In this document: positions 8,013 to 16,320 of the stretch, piece after piece
How the letters are laid out: each line of letters starts with the position of its first letter
Position numbering within the stretch: the stretch's first letter is position 1
From: Acidobacteria bacterium UBA7540
GTDB taxonomy: Bacteria; Acidobacteriota; Terriglobia; UBA7540
Assembly (NCBI GenBank): GCA_002478145.1
Contig: DLMI01000221.1
Coordinates: forward strand, 63,428-127,427
Direction of reading: 5' to 3'
DNA: 64,000 nt
Made by a program: the position numbers and the translations under genes
The notes under the pieces: model-generated
Database searches by the model: none
What the model was told of the DNA's origin: nothing
What the model saw: the letters and a program-made list of their open reading frames with translations, nothing else

Positions 8013-9578
8013 ATGTCTACACGCAAGAAGGTCATCCTTGGCATCCTGATCTTCCTGGCCGTCACACTTGTTGCCCTTGTGGTCATAGTTCCCCTGCTCT
8101 TTGATGTGGACCGCTATCGCCCGCAGGTCGCATCGCTAATCGAAGAGCAGACGGGCAAGCCCGCTGAGATTGGGCATCTCGCTCTCACCGTCTTTCCAAG
8201 CCTTTCCATCCGCGTGGATGATTTCGCTCTCAAGAACCCCTCGGGATTCCCTCAGGGCTATTTCGTGAAGGCTCAACGGATTTACGCCGTGGTTGACGCC
8301 GGTGGGCTTTGGGACCACCAAGTGGTCATCAAGTCGCTGGACCTGGACACGCCTGCAATCAGCCTGCTTTCCGACGCCAAGGGTAACTGGAACTTCCAGA
8401 GTAAGCCTTCTCCAGCCAGAGCCGACCCTGACCCGCCGGGGCAAAAGCCCTTGTTTACGCTGGGAGCCATCTCCAACGTCAATATCACCAAGGGCAAGCT
8501 AAGTGTCGCGAACCTTTTGCCCTCCGGGGGTTCGGGCCCGGTTTTCATCGAAGCGGACGGCGTTTCGAGCCAACTGCGGCAGGTCGACCTCAATGCCTTC
8601 ACTGAATCTGCCTCAGTCCACCCCCATGCTGTCCCTGGTAAACCCGCAGCGGTTTCTGAAGCTGGTTGGCTTACGTCTGTCGCCTACGCCACCGACCAGA
8701 GTGGCAAGCTCGCGGCGGAGGGAACGCTCAAGATGGACTCTTTGCATGTCATGAATCTGGTCATGACCAATGTTAAATCCAAACTCCGTCTTTTCCCCAA
8801 ACATGTCTTCTTGGACGGCCTGGACTTTAAATGGTATGACGGCCACGCCGCCGGGAACCTTTCCTTTTCGTTGGCGGGCCAGAACCCCCATTACAACACC
8901 GATGCGAAACTGGACGGCGTCAACCTGGCGAAGTTGCTGGATGCATTTCCGGATGCCCGTGGGAAAATGACCGGCACGCTCGAGGGAACTGTGAAACTTG
9001 ATGGCGAAGTGAGCCACTCGCCCGACCCACTGGCGGGAATTCGCGGCTCCGGGCAAATGACCATCCGCCATGGGAAGTTGCCCAGTTTGCAGTTGGACAA
9101 GAATCTGCTGCAACTGGCCCAGCTCGCGAAGATGGGTCCGGCGTCCGGCGATCCTGGTTCCTTCTCCTCCATCGCCATGGATTTCACCATCGCAAACAAC
9201 CGGATTAACACCACCAAAGCCACTATCGTTGGCAACGGAGTTGACGTGGACGCCTCCGGGAGCCTTGCTCTGGCCGGGGAGGGCAGCCTCCATTACCAAG
9301 GCGTGGCGAAAGTCGCCGCCAGCCAGAACGCCCTCACCAGTATTCTAGGAGGCATTTCAGGCGCAACTGTTGCCGGCGGCAAGATGGCTTTCCCCTTCAA
9401 TCTAGTTGGGACATTGCGAAATCCCAAGTTCACACTGAAGTCAGGCGGCGCCGGCAGCGGGTTGGGCGCGATCACGGGACCGGCGGCGGGCCAAAAGGGT
9501 GCTACGGGTCAACAACAGCAGCCTGCGAACGCTGTGCAAGGCATAACCGGGCTCCTTAAGAAGAAGAAAAACCCGTAG
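8013..9578 (+). CDS. AsmA-family protein
   Basis: 521 residues. An N-terminal membrane helix (about 8-30) leads into FDVDRYRPQVASLIEEQTGK, the hallmark start of AsmA proteins. Repeated beta-strand segments follow (IRVDDFALKNPSGF, VVIKSLDLDTPAISL), then an AsmA_2-like C-terminal part (GSGQMTIRHGKLPSLQL) and a low-complexity Gln/Gly tail. AsmA-like proteins bridge the inner and outer membranes and are linked to lipid transport and outer membrane assembly. The ATG follows AGGGGGAG. It is large enough to be complete and probably acts in the periplasm. Confidence 0.87.
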   Translation: MSTRKKVILGILIFLAVTLVALVVIVPLLFDVDRYRPQVASLIEEQTGKPAEIGHLALTVFPSLSIRVDDFALKNPSGFPQGYFVKAQRIYAVVDAGGLWDHQVVIKSLDLDTPAISLLSDAKGNWNFQSKPSPARADPDPPGQKPLFTLGAISNVNITKGKLSVANLLPSGGSGPVFIEADGVSSQLRQVDLNAFTESASVHPHAVPGKPAAVSEAGWLTSVAYATDQSGKLAAEGTLKMDSLHVMNLVMTNVKSKLRLFPKHVFLDGLDFKWYDGHAAGNLSFSLAGQNPHYNTDAKLDGVNLAKLLDAFPDARGKMTGTLEGTVKLDGEVSHSPDPLAGIRGSGQMTIRHGKLPSLQLDKNLLQLAQLAKMGPASGDPGSFSSIAMDFTIANNRINTTKATIVGNGVDVDASGSLALAGEGSLHYQGVAKVAASQNALTSILGGISGATVAGGKMAFPFNLVGTLRNPKFTLKSGGAGSGLGAITGPAAGQKGATGQQQQPANAVQGITGLLKKKKNP

Positions 9579-9646
9579 ACCTTGATGAGCAGTGCTGTTT
9601 CGCAAGGCATGACCGGGTATCTGTATGCAAGGAGGAGGAGGACCCA

Positions 9647-10429
9647 ATGACAACCACTCGACCCCTGGGGCTGGTGACGGGGGCTTCGGCCGGTATTGGA
9701 GCTGCTTATGCGCGCCGGCTGGCCGCGCAAGGATACGACCTGCTCCTGGTGGCCCGGCGCGTGGCTCGCCTGGAGGAATTGGCCGAAGAACTCACAAGCC
9801 GCCACCACGTGCGGGCCGAGCCTTTGCCCGCCGACCTCACGAGCGACGCCGACCTGAAAGCGGTCGAAGACCGAATCGCGCGCGAAGAGCATCTCGAATT
9901 TCTGCTCAACAACGCCGGGTTTGGCGCCAGCGGACGGTTCTACGAATCCCCGGTAGAAGTTCAGGACGCCATGCACCGGCTGCACGTGTTGGCCACCCTG
10001 CGCCTCTCCCACGCGGCGCTCCGCAAGATGACGGCGCGCGGCAAGGGCGCGGTGGTCAACGTGTCCTCGGTGGCGGCGTTCATCTGCCGGCCTGGCAGCC
10101 TCAGCTACTACGCCACCAAGGCGTGGGTCAACTGCTTCACCGAGGGGCTCTACCTGGAATTGAAGCAGGCCCGCTCGCCGGTGCGCGTGCAGGCGCTCTG
10201 CCCCGGATATACGGTGACGGAGTTTCACGACGTCATGGGATTCGACCGCAAACGTGTTCCCGCAAGCTGGTGGACTCCCGTCGAGCAGGTCGTGGACGCT
10301 TCCCTCGAGGGCCTCCAGCACGGCAAGCTGTTCGTGGTGCCCGGCTGGCGCTACAAGTTCTTCGTATGGCTGCTCCGGCTCATGCCACGTCCCCTGCTCC
10401 ATGCCACAAGTTCGTGGGGTGGCGCGTAG
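9647..10429 (+). CDS. Short-chain dehydrogenase/reductase
   Basis: 260 residues of classical SDR fold: cofactor motif TGASAGIG (10-17), NNAG (about 87-90), catalytic Ser in VNVSSVAAF and YYATK with catalytic Tyr and Lys (about 149-153). The C-terminus ends in a hydrophobic WRYKFFVWLLRLMPR stretch, as in membrane-associated SDRs of the DltE/YqjQ type. It would oxidise or reduce a hydroxyl/keto group with NAD(P)H; the substrate is not evident. AGGAGGAGGA sits directly upstream of the ATG. It is the last of the same-strand genes before a gene-poor gap. Confidence 0.88.
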   Translation: MTTTRPLGLVTGASAGIGAAYARRLAAQGYDLLLVARRVARLEELAEELTSRHHVRAEPLPADLTSDADLKAVEDRIAREEHLEFLLNNAGFGASGRFYESPVEVQDAMHRLHVLATLRLSHAALRKMTARGKGAVVNVSSVAAFICRPGSLSYYATKAWVNCFTEGLYLELKQARSPVRVQALCPGYTVTEFHDVMGFDRKRVPASWWTPVEQVVDASLEGLQHGKLFVVPGWRYKFFVWLLRLMPRPLLHATSSWGGA

Positions 10430-10513
10430 ATCGGGAGACGGAAGCGAGGCGAGACCGGGCGACTTTGGATTTCGGATGTGCGATTTTGGATTAGAGCGAC
10501 GGTCTTTCTAACC

Positions 10514-10633
10514 ACCTTTGTTTTCAACAGCATTCCCGCTTTAAGCTGCTAAGTACCTTTGTTTTCAAGAACATTCCAGCTTCGGCCGCCAGTTTTCCAC
10601 AGCGGTCCTTTGTTTTCATAGACATTCACGCTT
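10514..10633 (+). repeat. Three degenerate 28-base direct repeats
   Basis: Copies at 10514-10541, 10555-10582 and 10606-10633 share CCTTTGTTTTCA, then CATTC and GCTT. Start-to-start spacing is 41 and 51 bases. They lie after the dehydrogenase gene and could be protein-binding sites or remnants of a larger repeat. Confidence 0.7.
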
Positions 10634-11009
10634 TGTTCGTTCAGATTTAAGTAACCTTTCTCAGTGGGCGACGGACAATTTGGGCCAGTGCAGTCGGCAC
10701 CTCCACTCGGACATCAGGTCCCGCCCTGCGAAGTAAAAGAAGGGAGTGTAGTACATCAGTGTCGTTGCTCATAACTGTAGGCTATCTTGACTTTCAAGTT
10801 TTGTCAACTGACAGGATGTCCGGTGAAAAAGTCTGCCAAGGCAGAGTTAGGAGTTCCTGTTTTTAGCAAGGTTAGAGCTCCCAACGGAAAAGGATCGACA
10901 AGAGACAACCGGGTGCACACTCCTGTGGTGAAGTATGGCTGGGTGGCGGCGACATTGTTTCCCCACGTCGTCGCCTCGTAGGGTGTTGCGCTCCCGATGC
11001 AAAAAGCGG

Positions 11010-11039
11010 GGCGCATACATGCAAGACAATGGATGCGCC
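11010..11039. repeat. Decayed solitary REP copy
   Basis: GGCGCATAC at 11010-11018 and ATGCGCC at 11033-11039 match the arms of the REP hairpins around the RAYT gene, but the inner stem is mostly lost. Confidence 0.6.
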
Positions 11040-11092
11040 ACGTGCCTGCTGCTTTCTGCCTTCTACTTTCTGCTTTCTGCCTTCGAGACCCG

Positions 11093-12544
11093 CTACCACC
11101 CGCCGCGTGTTTCCAGCCGCGCGGTTTCTTCGCGAATCCGTTCCCAGGCTCGTTCCACGTGACGAAATTCGGTGTAGGTCTGGCCGACGCAGAAGCGGAT
11201 GATATAACGCCCATCCAGCTTGGTGTGGGTCAAATAGAGATCGCCGCTTCGATTGAGGGAATCCAGCAACGCTTCGTTGAAGGCATCCCCCGCGCGGTGG
11301 CGAAAGCACACCAGGTTTAATGGAGCAGGGGCGGCCAGCTCAAATCGCCCGTCCTGTTGCACCCAGGAGGCAAACTCCTGGGCCAAGGCCACGTGGCGGC
11401 GAACGTGGTGACGCAAGCCCTCCACGCCGTAGTGCCGAATCACGAACCAGAGCTTCAACGACCGAAAGCGTCTCCCCAGCGGCACCTGCCAGTCTCGATA
11501 GTCGATGACCGCGCCCGACTCTGTGGCCTTGTTGCGGAGGTAATCCGGCAGAATGGATAAGGCCTCGATCAGCGCTTTCCGGTTGGCCACGTAGAAGCAG
11601 TCGCAATCGAAATTCGTGAACATCCACTTGTGAGGATTGAAGCAGTAGCTATCCGCCAGCTCCAGGCCCTCGTTGATGTACCGGAATTCAGGGCAGAGCG
11701 CCGCCGTGCCGGACATGGCAGAATCAACGTGAAGCCAAATGCCTTGCTCCTTCGAGATCCGCCCGATTTCCGGCAAAGGGTCGAGGGCATTCGAGGAGGT
11801 GGTCCCCACGGTGGCGCAGACGATGCAGGGAATCTTCCCGGCTCGCCGGTCTTCGACGATTTGCCGCGCCAGAGCATCCGGGCGCATGGCCAATCGAGCG
11901 TCAGCATCAATGAGGCGCAGGTTCTCGTCGCCGAGTCCGGCGATCCTCACGGCTTTTTCGATGGAAGAGTGAGCCTGGGGAGAGGCATAGGCGACCAGTT
12001 TGCCTTGACAACCTCGCTTATTGCTGGTGTAGCCTGTGGAGCGCTCGCGGGCAGCCAAAATCGCGCAGAGCGAGGCGCTGGAAGCGCTGTCCTGAATAAC
12101 GCCTCCGCCGGTTGATGTGGAAAGGAATTTCTCCGGCAAGCCCAGCATCTGGACAAGCCAGTCGAGCACGTGTGTTTCGAGTTCGGTGCAGGCCGGACTG
12201 GTAGCCCACAGCATGCCCTGAATTCCAAGCCCGGATGACAGCAGGTCGCCGAGGATCGCGGGAGCTGAAGCGTTGCAGGGAAAGAAGGCAAAAAAATTGG
12301 GCGACTGCCAGTGCGTTATGCCCGGCAGGATCAACTTTTCAACATCTCCCAGTAGGGCTGCGAAAGACTCGCCGCTCGCCGGAGGTTCCTGCGGGAGCAA
12401 GGCACGGATTTCACCCGGCTGTAATTGAGCCAACACCGGGAATGACTCGATGCGCTCATAATAATCAGCGATCCAGTCAATGACCGCCCGGCCATTCCGG
12501 CGGAATTCCTCAGTGGTCATGTGGTAGCTTTTCTCGTTCGACAT
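11093..12544 (-). CDS. Pyridoxal-phosphate-dependent (aromatic-type) amino acid decarboxylase
   Basis: 483 residues of the group II decarboxylase family: N-terminal TTEEFRRNGRAVIDWIADYY, HWQSPNFFAFFP, a TSTGGGVIQDSASSA cofactor region, HVDSAMSGTA with the pyridine-contacting Asp, and the PLP Lys in FNPHKWM. The enzyme would decarboxylate an aromatic L-amino acid (Phe, Tyr, Trp or DOPA) to the amine; which one cannot be read. The frame is open to 12682, but the ATG at 12544 is preceded by GAGGAG and starts the conserved part, so that start is used. The upstream extension is repeat-derived. Confidence 0.88.
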   Translation of the reverse strand: MSNEKSYHMTTEEFRRNGRAVIDWIADYYERIESFPVLAQLQPGEIRALLPQEPPASGESFAALLGDVEKLILPGITHWQSPNFFAFFPCNASAPAILGDLLSSGLGIQGMLWATSPACTELETHVLDWLVQMLGLPEKFLSTSTGGGVIQDSASSASLCAILAARERSTGYTSNKRGCQGKLVAYASPQAHSSIEKAVRIAGLGDENLRLIDADARLAMRPDALARQIVEDRRAGKIPCIVCATVGTTSSNALDPLPEIGRISKEQGIWLHVDSAMSGTAALCPEFRYINEGLELADSYCFNPHKWMFTNFDCDCFYVANRKALIEALSILPDYLRNKATESGAVIDYRDWQVPLGRRFRSLKLWFVIRHYGVEGLRHHVRRHVALAQEFASWVQQDGRFELAAPAPLNLVCFRHRAGDAFNEALLDSLNRSGDLYLTHTKLDGRYIIRFCVGQTYTEFRHVERAWERIREETARLETRGGW

Positions 12545-12606
12545 CCCTGTCTCCTCTTCGGCGCGGGAAGAATAGCTGTCCCTAGTCCCTGGTCCGTGGT
12601 CCGTAG

Positions 12607-12744
12607 TCATTTGACTTCTTCCTTGAAAGTCGCCGCCGCGTCGGCTGTCAACTTGCCGCTCAATCGCACTACCGTGGCGCATTCCGTGGTGTGGACATCC
12701 AGCTTCAAGCGGGAAGCAGGAACCTTAGAGGGATTCGGCGCCAT
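12607..12744 (-). CDS. Short STAS-like fragment
   Basis: A 45-residue reading frame containing HTTECATVVRLSGKLTADA, which looks like the first strand and turn of an anti-anti-sigma (STAS) domain. A full domain needs about 100 residues, so this is truncated. The sequence after its stop is the tandem-word repeat ACGGACCACGGACC, so repeat insertion may have cut it. It lies just upstream of the decarboxylase on the same strand. It may be a remnant and not functional. Confidence 0.4.
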   Translation of the reverse strand: MAPNPSKVPASRLKLDVHTTECATVVRLSGKLTADAAATFKEEVK

Positions 12745-12939
12745 AGAAACTCCTGTTCAGATTCAGATCGCCACCTGTTGATTGTACCGCAGGTGGCGCG
12801 CCCACGCCGCTTTGGCATGTGAGTACCAGGAACCCCCCAGCGATTAACGCCTGCCACCTCCAATCAGCAATCTTCAATCGTCAATCCCGCTGGACCCTTT
12901 TGCTTTTCACCCTTTCTTCGGGCGATAATCGCTGCTGCC

Positions 12940-13174
12940 ATGAAAACCACGCGCTATTTCGAAGAGCAGGTCCTGCGCAAGCGGCCGTAGATCCACCGCG
13001 TAGTGCGAAAGGATCGTGGCGAATCCTCTGCGGCGTGAAACCCAGCCCGATGGCAGGATTCGTTACTGGGGAGTCGTGCCCGAACTGGGAGGGCGCGCGC
13101 TTCGCGTGGTGACGTTGGAAGACGGGGAGACGATTCACAACGCTTTCGCGGACCGCGATTTCAAGCTACCATAG
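12940..13174 (+). pseudogene. Broken partner gene of DUF2283
   Basis: The frame begins MKTTRYFEEQVLRKRP, then meets TAG at 12988-12990. The rest of the protein continues in the next frame from 13004 (CERIVANPLRRETQPDGRIR, WGVVPELGGRALRVV) to the TAG at 13172. The two halves join into a protein of about 78 residues of the small toxin-like type usually encoded just before a DUF2283 gene. One nonsense change (probably TAC to TAG) and one frameshift inactivate it. The frameshift could also be an assembly error, but the stop codon argues against that alone. Confidence 0.7.
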
Positions 13175-13194
13175 GGGAGTGGGAGGATAAACGG

Positions 13195-13410
13195 ATGAAG
13201 CTGCACTACTATGCGGAAACCGATTCCCTCTACATCGACCTCAACTCAAGGCCCAGCGCCGATTCGCGCGAAATCGCCGACGGCTTGGTCATCGACTTCG
13301 ACGCCCAAGGCAACATCGTCGGCATCGACATTGACCACGCCTCACAGAAACTCGACCTCAAGACACTCGAAACCGTCTCCTTACACCCGCTGACCGCGCG
13401 GCTTTCCTGA
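13195..13410 (+). CDS. DUF2283 protein
   Basis: 71 residues matching the whole DUF2283 pattern: MKLHYYAETDSLYIDL, SREIADGLVIDFDAQGNIVG, IDIDHAS. Members are small beta-rich proteins often encoded directly after a toxin-like gene and suspected to be antitoxins; the biochemical role is not settled. GGGAGGATAA precedes the ATG. It starts 20 bases after the broken upstream partner, so it looks like an orphan survivor of a two-gene unit. AATCGTCAATC tandem words lie on both sides (12862-12890 and 13435-13465). Confidence 0.8.
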   Translation: MKLHYYAETDSLYIDLNSRPSADSREIADGLVIDFDAQGNIVGIDIDHASQKLDLKTLETVSLHPLTARLS

Positions 13411-13450
13411 CTGCTGGTTCTGTATTCGCCGGACCTTCAATCGTCAATCA

Positions 13451-13924
13451 TCAATCGGCAATCCTACGGGCCCCCAGCCCCGAGTCCCGTGCCCCCAGGC
13501 CCGACCCGGGCCGGGGCTGGTGGAGGCGAAGAGGGAGATGGCGCGCATAGCGCTCAAAATCCTTATCCATCGTGAAGACCGTCCAGTTGCGGCGCAGGGC
13601 GACCGAGCAGATGAGGAAATCAACAGTGGAGCCGCTCACGCCCGCGGCTCGGCAATGATTGCTTGCGAGAGCCGCTTCTTCGTAGTCCTCAACGCCCAAC
13701 CGGGGGTCCTCAAAGGCTCTAAGGTCCTGCCGCAAGTGCTCGTACTGACTTCGGCTGCGAATTCCCGACAGCACCTCCTGCCGCACGGGACCGATCATCT
13801 GGGCGCGGCCTTCGCGGATCAGCTCCGCCAATTCGTCCCGGACAAGTTCTTCTTCCGCGCTGAGGCTCCGGGAGCGCCTGCGCAAAGCTAGCGACCACAC
13901 GGAGGTGTCCACCAAGACCGTCAT
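13451..13924 (-). CDS. vapC: PIN-domain toxin (VapC-like)
   Basis: 157 residues with the PIN ribonuclease signature: Asp in MTVLVDTSVW, Glu in PVRQEVLSGI, Asp in GSTVDFLICSVAL and Asp in FTMDKDFERYA. These four acids bind Mg2+ for RNA cleavage. It overlaps the upstream antitoxin gene by 4 bases (ATGA), typical of vapBC operons. The last 20 or so residues (PRPGSGLGARDSGLGARR) are encoded by a tandem-word repeat of the CCCGAGTCCC type and are probably not part of the native fold. Confidence 0.85.
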   Translation of the reverse strand: MTVLVDTSVWSLALRRRSRSLSAEEELVRDELAELIREGRAQMIGPVRQEVLSGIRSRSQYEHLRQDLRAFEDPRLGVEDYEEAALASNHCRAAGVSGSTVDFLICSVALRRNWTVFTMDKDFERYARHLPLRLHQPRPGSGLGARDSGLGARRIAD

Positions 13925-14121
13925 GCGCGCCGCCGCTCAGCCTTGTAGTCGTACCGGGGGTCGTAGTTAATGGTGCCGAAGCGTGCCAACAGCCGCAACT
14001 GCCGCCGACGTCTTATGTATTCATCGAGCGCGGCCGTTACGGCTTCTTTCTTCGTCTTGTGACGACCCACTCGGCGCGCCCTTTCGATCAAGCGGTCATC
14101 AAGAGCGAGATTTGTAGGCAT
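13921..14121 (-). CDS. vapB: VapB-like antitoxin
   Basis: 66 residues. NLALDDRLIERARRVGRHKT and KEAVTAALDEYIRRRRQ fit a ribbon-helix-helix antitoxin of the VapB/DUF2191 type, with a C-terminal tail (FGTINYDPRYDYKAERRR) expected to clamp the toxin. It is the first gene of the pair and overlaps vapC by 4 bases. Autoregulation at the AT-rich stretch upstream (about 14130-14155) is likely by family but not shown. Confidence 0.82.
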   Translation of the reverse strand: MPTNLALDDRLIERARRVGRHKTKKEAVTAALDEYIRRRRQLRLLARFGTINYDPRYDYKAERRRA

Positions 14122-14399
14122 GATGAAACCTCATTGCTCTCTTTAAATATCACACACAGTGACGTGTAAAGGCAAGTGTGAGCAAACGCAGACATAGTTG
14201 GCTGCAACTTCCTTCCCTTGATGCGGGTGTCCTTAGGACAAGTGACGAGCAAGCGTAGCGCAAACGTGTTTTCTTACGTCTGCGGCTCTTCGGTGGGGAT
14301 TCTTGAACGAACCGCGGACTTACAAATCAGGTCCGTACTACCTTGCTCGATCAACCCTCCATTCATGGTCGGTCGCAAAGAATTGAGTGTGACGCGCCA
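14122..14399. other. Intergenic region
   Basis: No gene recognised. The part next to vapB is AT-rich and probably holds the vapBC promoter. A plus-strand frame at 14218-14562 runs mostly antisense to the HhH gene and is not credible. Confidence 0.5.
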
Positions 14400-14852
14400 C
14401 TACTCTCCTTTCGCCGACGCGGCCGACGGGTACCATACGGGACCCACTTCTCGCAAAAAAATCCGGGCGGTTACTGGACCAATAAACTTGAACTCCTGTA
14501 AGTTGGCGGAAAGTTCTGCGGGCGTTTTTGACTGGGCAAGAAGACTGGTGAGCGAGCCATAGCGCTCCTTGAGCTCCTTGCAGACGTGGAGGAGTTTAGT
14601 GGCCGTGGAGAAGTCATAGCGGACATAGCGCGCCTCATCCAAGAGCCGCACTAGTTCATCCCACCCGGCGCGGAGGATGGCGTCGGGACTCAGTAGTCGA
14701 GCTGCGGCTAATGCCACAAAAGCTCGCTCGGCAACCTGCCGCTGAATCGGCTTGCCGAAGAGTAGACAAACCAAAAACCATTTAAATAGCTCTTGCTCCT
14801 TTTTCGAGGACAGATGGATGCCTAGCTCTTCCGCAGAATATGTTCGCTTCAT
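14400..14852 (-). CDS. Helix-hairpin-helix (HhH-GPD-like) protein
   Basis: 150 all-helical residues. The C-terminal LQEFKFIGPVTARIFLREV is a helix-hairpin-helix DNA-binding motif of the kind in endonuclease III-type glycosylases, and the preceding FKWFLVCLLFGKPIQRQVAERAF resembles the start of that fold. The protein is too short for a full glycosylase, and the catalytic Lys/Asp and the FeS cysteines of EndoIII are not evident. A DNA-binding or repair-related role is inferred. It lies upstream of kdsB in the opposite-strand group with a short gap. Confidence 0.55.
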   Translation of the reverse strand: MKRTYSAEELGIHLSSKKEQELFKWFLVCLLFGKPIQRQVAERAFVALAAARLLSPDAILRAGWDELVRLLDEARYVRYDFSTATKLLHVCKELKERYGSLTSLLAQSKTPAELSANLQEFKFIGPVTARIFLREVGPVWYPSAASAKGE

Positions 14853-14875
14853 CTTCGTCTCTCGCTAGAGGCCAG

Positions 14876-15616
14876 CTACTCGATTGCTCCGGCAGCGAAC
14901 AAGGCACTCACCCGCTGCAGGTCGGCCTCGGTGTCTACGCCGATGGTGTCATGCGGTGTCTCGGCTACCATGATCGGCACGCCATTCTGCAAAAAGCGCA
15001 GTTGGTCCAGCTTCTCAGCTAACTCCAACGAGGATTGCGGTAAGGAGTGAAACAGGGACAGCGCCGCCCGCGTGTAAGCGTAAATGCCCAGGTGCTTGTA
15101 GTACTGAATCCCGCCTTGACCATCACGGTCGTAAGGAATGGGGTAGCGAGAGAAGTAAAGCGCGCGGCCTGAGTTGTCGGTCAGGACTTTGACATTGTTC
15201 GGATCCAGCGCTGCAACCGGGTCCATGGCGACCTTGAGGGTTGTGACCTGGACGTCTCCCTGCAAGAACGGCGTGAGCAGCAATTCGAAATGCGCCGGCC
15301 GCAGCATCGGCTCATCTCCCTGGATGTTCGCATAGACGTCCGCATCCGTCCGCGTCATTACTTCGTGCACACGGTCGGTTGGGGAGGGGTGGCGGCCGGT
15401 CAGGGTGACTGGAATGCCCTGCCCTTCACAGAACTGCTTCACTTCTTCGTTCTCCGTTGCCACCACCAGATCGGCAAGCAGCGCCGAACGTCGGGAATGG
15501 TGATAAACCCAGTAAAGCATCGGCTGGCCCGCAATTTCTCGAAGTACTTTTCCGGGCAGCCGAGTTGACCCCAGCCTTGCCGGGATGACTCCCAGTATCT
15601 TCGGACGAGCGCTCAT
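14876..15616 (-). CDS. kdsB: 3-deoxy-manno-octulosonate cytidylyltransferase
   Basis: 246 residues, normal KdsB length. It opens with the nucleotide-binding GVIPARLGSTRLPGK, then LVVATENEEV, SPTDRVHEVM, NIQGDEPMLRP, ALYFSRYPIPYDR and KHLGIYAYTRAAL, all diagnostic. The enzyme activates Kdo as CMP-Kdo for lipid A-core assembly in the cytoplasm, which implies an LPS-bearing outer membrane. No other Kdo gene is adjacent. Confidence is high because all conserved blocks are present in order. Confidence 0.95.
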   Translation of the reverse strand: MSARPKILGVIPARLGSTRLPGKVLREIAGQPMLYWVYHHSRRSALLADLVVATENEEVKQFCEGQGIPVTLTGRHPSPTDRVHEVMTRTDADVYANIQGDEPMLRPAHFELLLTPFLQGDVQVTTLKVAMDPVAALDPNNVKVLTDNSGRALYFSRYPIPYDRDGQGGIQYYKHLGIYAYTRAALSLFHSLPQSSLELAEKLDQLRFLQNGVPIMVAETPHDTIGVDTEADLQRVSALFAAGAIE

Positions 15617-15780
15617 GGTCTGTCCTCAGCTATGGTCATTATCCATATCATAATACCGGAAATTTGCATGAGGAGAGTAACCTCTGAAAATAGAAGACCT
15701 TCTGGGTATCTATAATCCGCGGCAGGGATAGCTCCCACCTCTCCGAGTTCGGCTGCGGGCAGGTTTGAATTTCTTTCGCC

Positions 15781-15848
15781 TTGACTAGCACCAGAGCTGT
15801 GTCATACTGAGTATGCATGAGTATGCGCGAGTATGCCTGAGTGTGATG
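15781..15848 (+). promoter_or_regulatory. Putative promoter followed by 10-bp tandem operator repeats
   Basis: TTGACT (15781-15786) and CATACT (15803-15808) are 16 bases apart, a good sigma-70 layout. Directly downstream come four units with 10-base period: GAGTATGCAT, GAGTATGCGC, GAGTATGCCT and GAGTGTGATG (15809-15848). One unit per helical turn suggests a cooperatively bound operator for the gene starting at 15881. Confidence 0.5.
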
Positions 15849-15880
15849 TGGCTCACCACCCAGGCTACAGCGGTGAAGAT

Positions 15881-16108
15881 ATGCCCAACCGAAAAAAGAA
15901 GATCTCAAAAGCGGAGTTCGTACGCAAGTTCACTGGCGAAGCCATGAAGTACTTGGAATCCCTGCCCCCGGGCGAGCGCGATGCCAGGATCGAAGCCTTC
16001 GGGAAGAGTGTTCTCAGCTCCTGCGCCCCCGAAACTGAAGCCAGATGTTCCACAGCCTCTGAAACTCGGGCGATTCCTCTTGCGGCCCGAGTTCGCGAAT
16101 CGCGTTAA
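15881..16108 (+). CDS. Small basic hypothetical protein
   Basis: 75 residues from the ATG at 15881: a Lys-rich start (MPNRKKKISKAEFVRKFTG) and a helical middle (AMKYLESLPPGERDARIEAF). After about residue 50 the sequence becomes Ser/Ala/Arg-rich and runs antisense to the convergent gene, so the natural C-terminus may have been lost. It sits under the putative promoter with tandem operator repeats. I do not recognise a family. Either this gene or the convergent one may be non-functional. Confidence 0.45.
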   Translation: MPNRKKKISKAEFVRKFTGEAMKYLESLPPGERDARIEAFGKSVLSSCAPETEARCSTASETRAIPLAARVRESR

Positions 16109-16274
16109 CAACCTCTCTGTCGTCGCAATTTCCGTTAGCAATCATCCTAACGAACTGACGCATTTTCCGCTCTTGAATTATTGTCGAGGCCCTCTTGGGA
16201 TGGCGCTTACCCCTTGTTGATTCCTCTTTCATGATATCGGCTAGCTCTTCGGACTTATCATCCTTTTGGACCAT
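16014..16274 (-). CDS. Small hypothetical protein
   Basis: 86 residues, charged and helical: STIIQERKMRQFVRMIANGN, then DDREVVNAIRELGPQEES and a Trp-containing end (FQRLWNIWLQFRGRRS). AGAGG lies about 9 bases before the ATG, and a second start is possible at MKEES. It overlaps the plus-strand gene by about 95 bases tail to tail. No family recognised. It could belong with the excisionase-like fragment encoded just upstream. Confidence 0.5.
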   Translation of the reverse strand: MVQKDDKSEELADIMKEESTRGKRHPKRASTIIQERKMRQFVRMIANGNCDDREVVNAIRELGPQEESPEFQRLWNIWLQFRGRRS

Positions 16275-16320
16275 GGTGGGCTACCTCTGCGCCGCAGTAT
16301 ACGTGCCGGGTCCCGGCGTC

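Larger units (their letters stand above)
10430..11092. other. Gene-free region with direct repeats and a stray REP copy
   Basis: About 660 bases without convincing coding potential. It contains three degenerate 28-base direct repeats (10514-10633), a decayed REP hairpin (about 11010-11039) and short CTTTCTGCCTT-type tandem words around 11047-11085. Confidence 0.6.

Noticed and set aside
10514..10633. Possible CRISPR array from three direct repeats
   Set aside because: Only three degenerate copies, with 13- and 23-base gaps of unequal length, and no cas gene in the window.
14218..14562. 114-residue plus-strand ORF
   Set aside because: Largely antisense to the HhH gene with no protein-like pattern.
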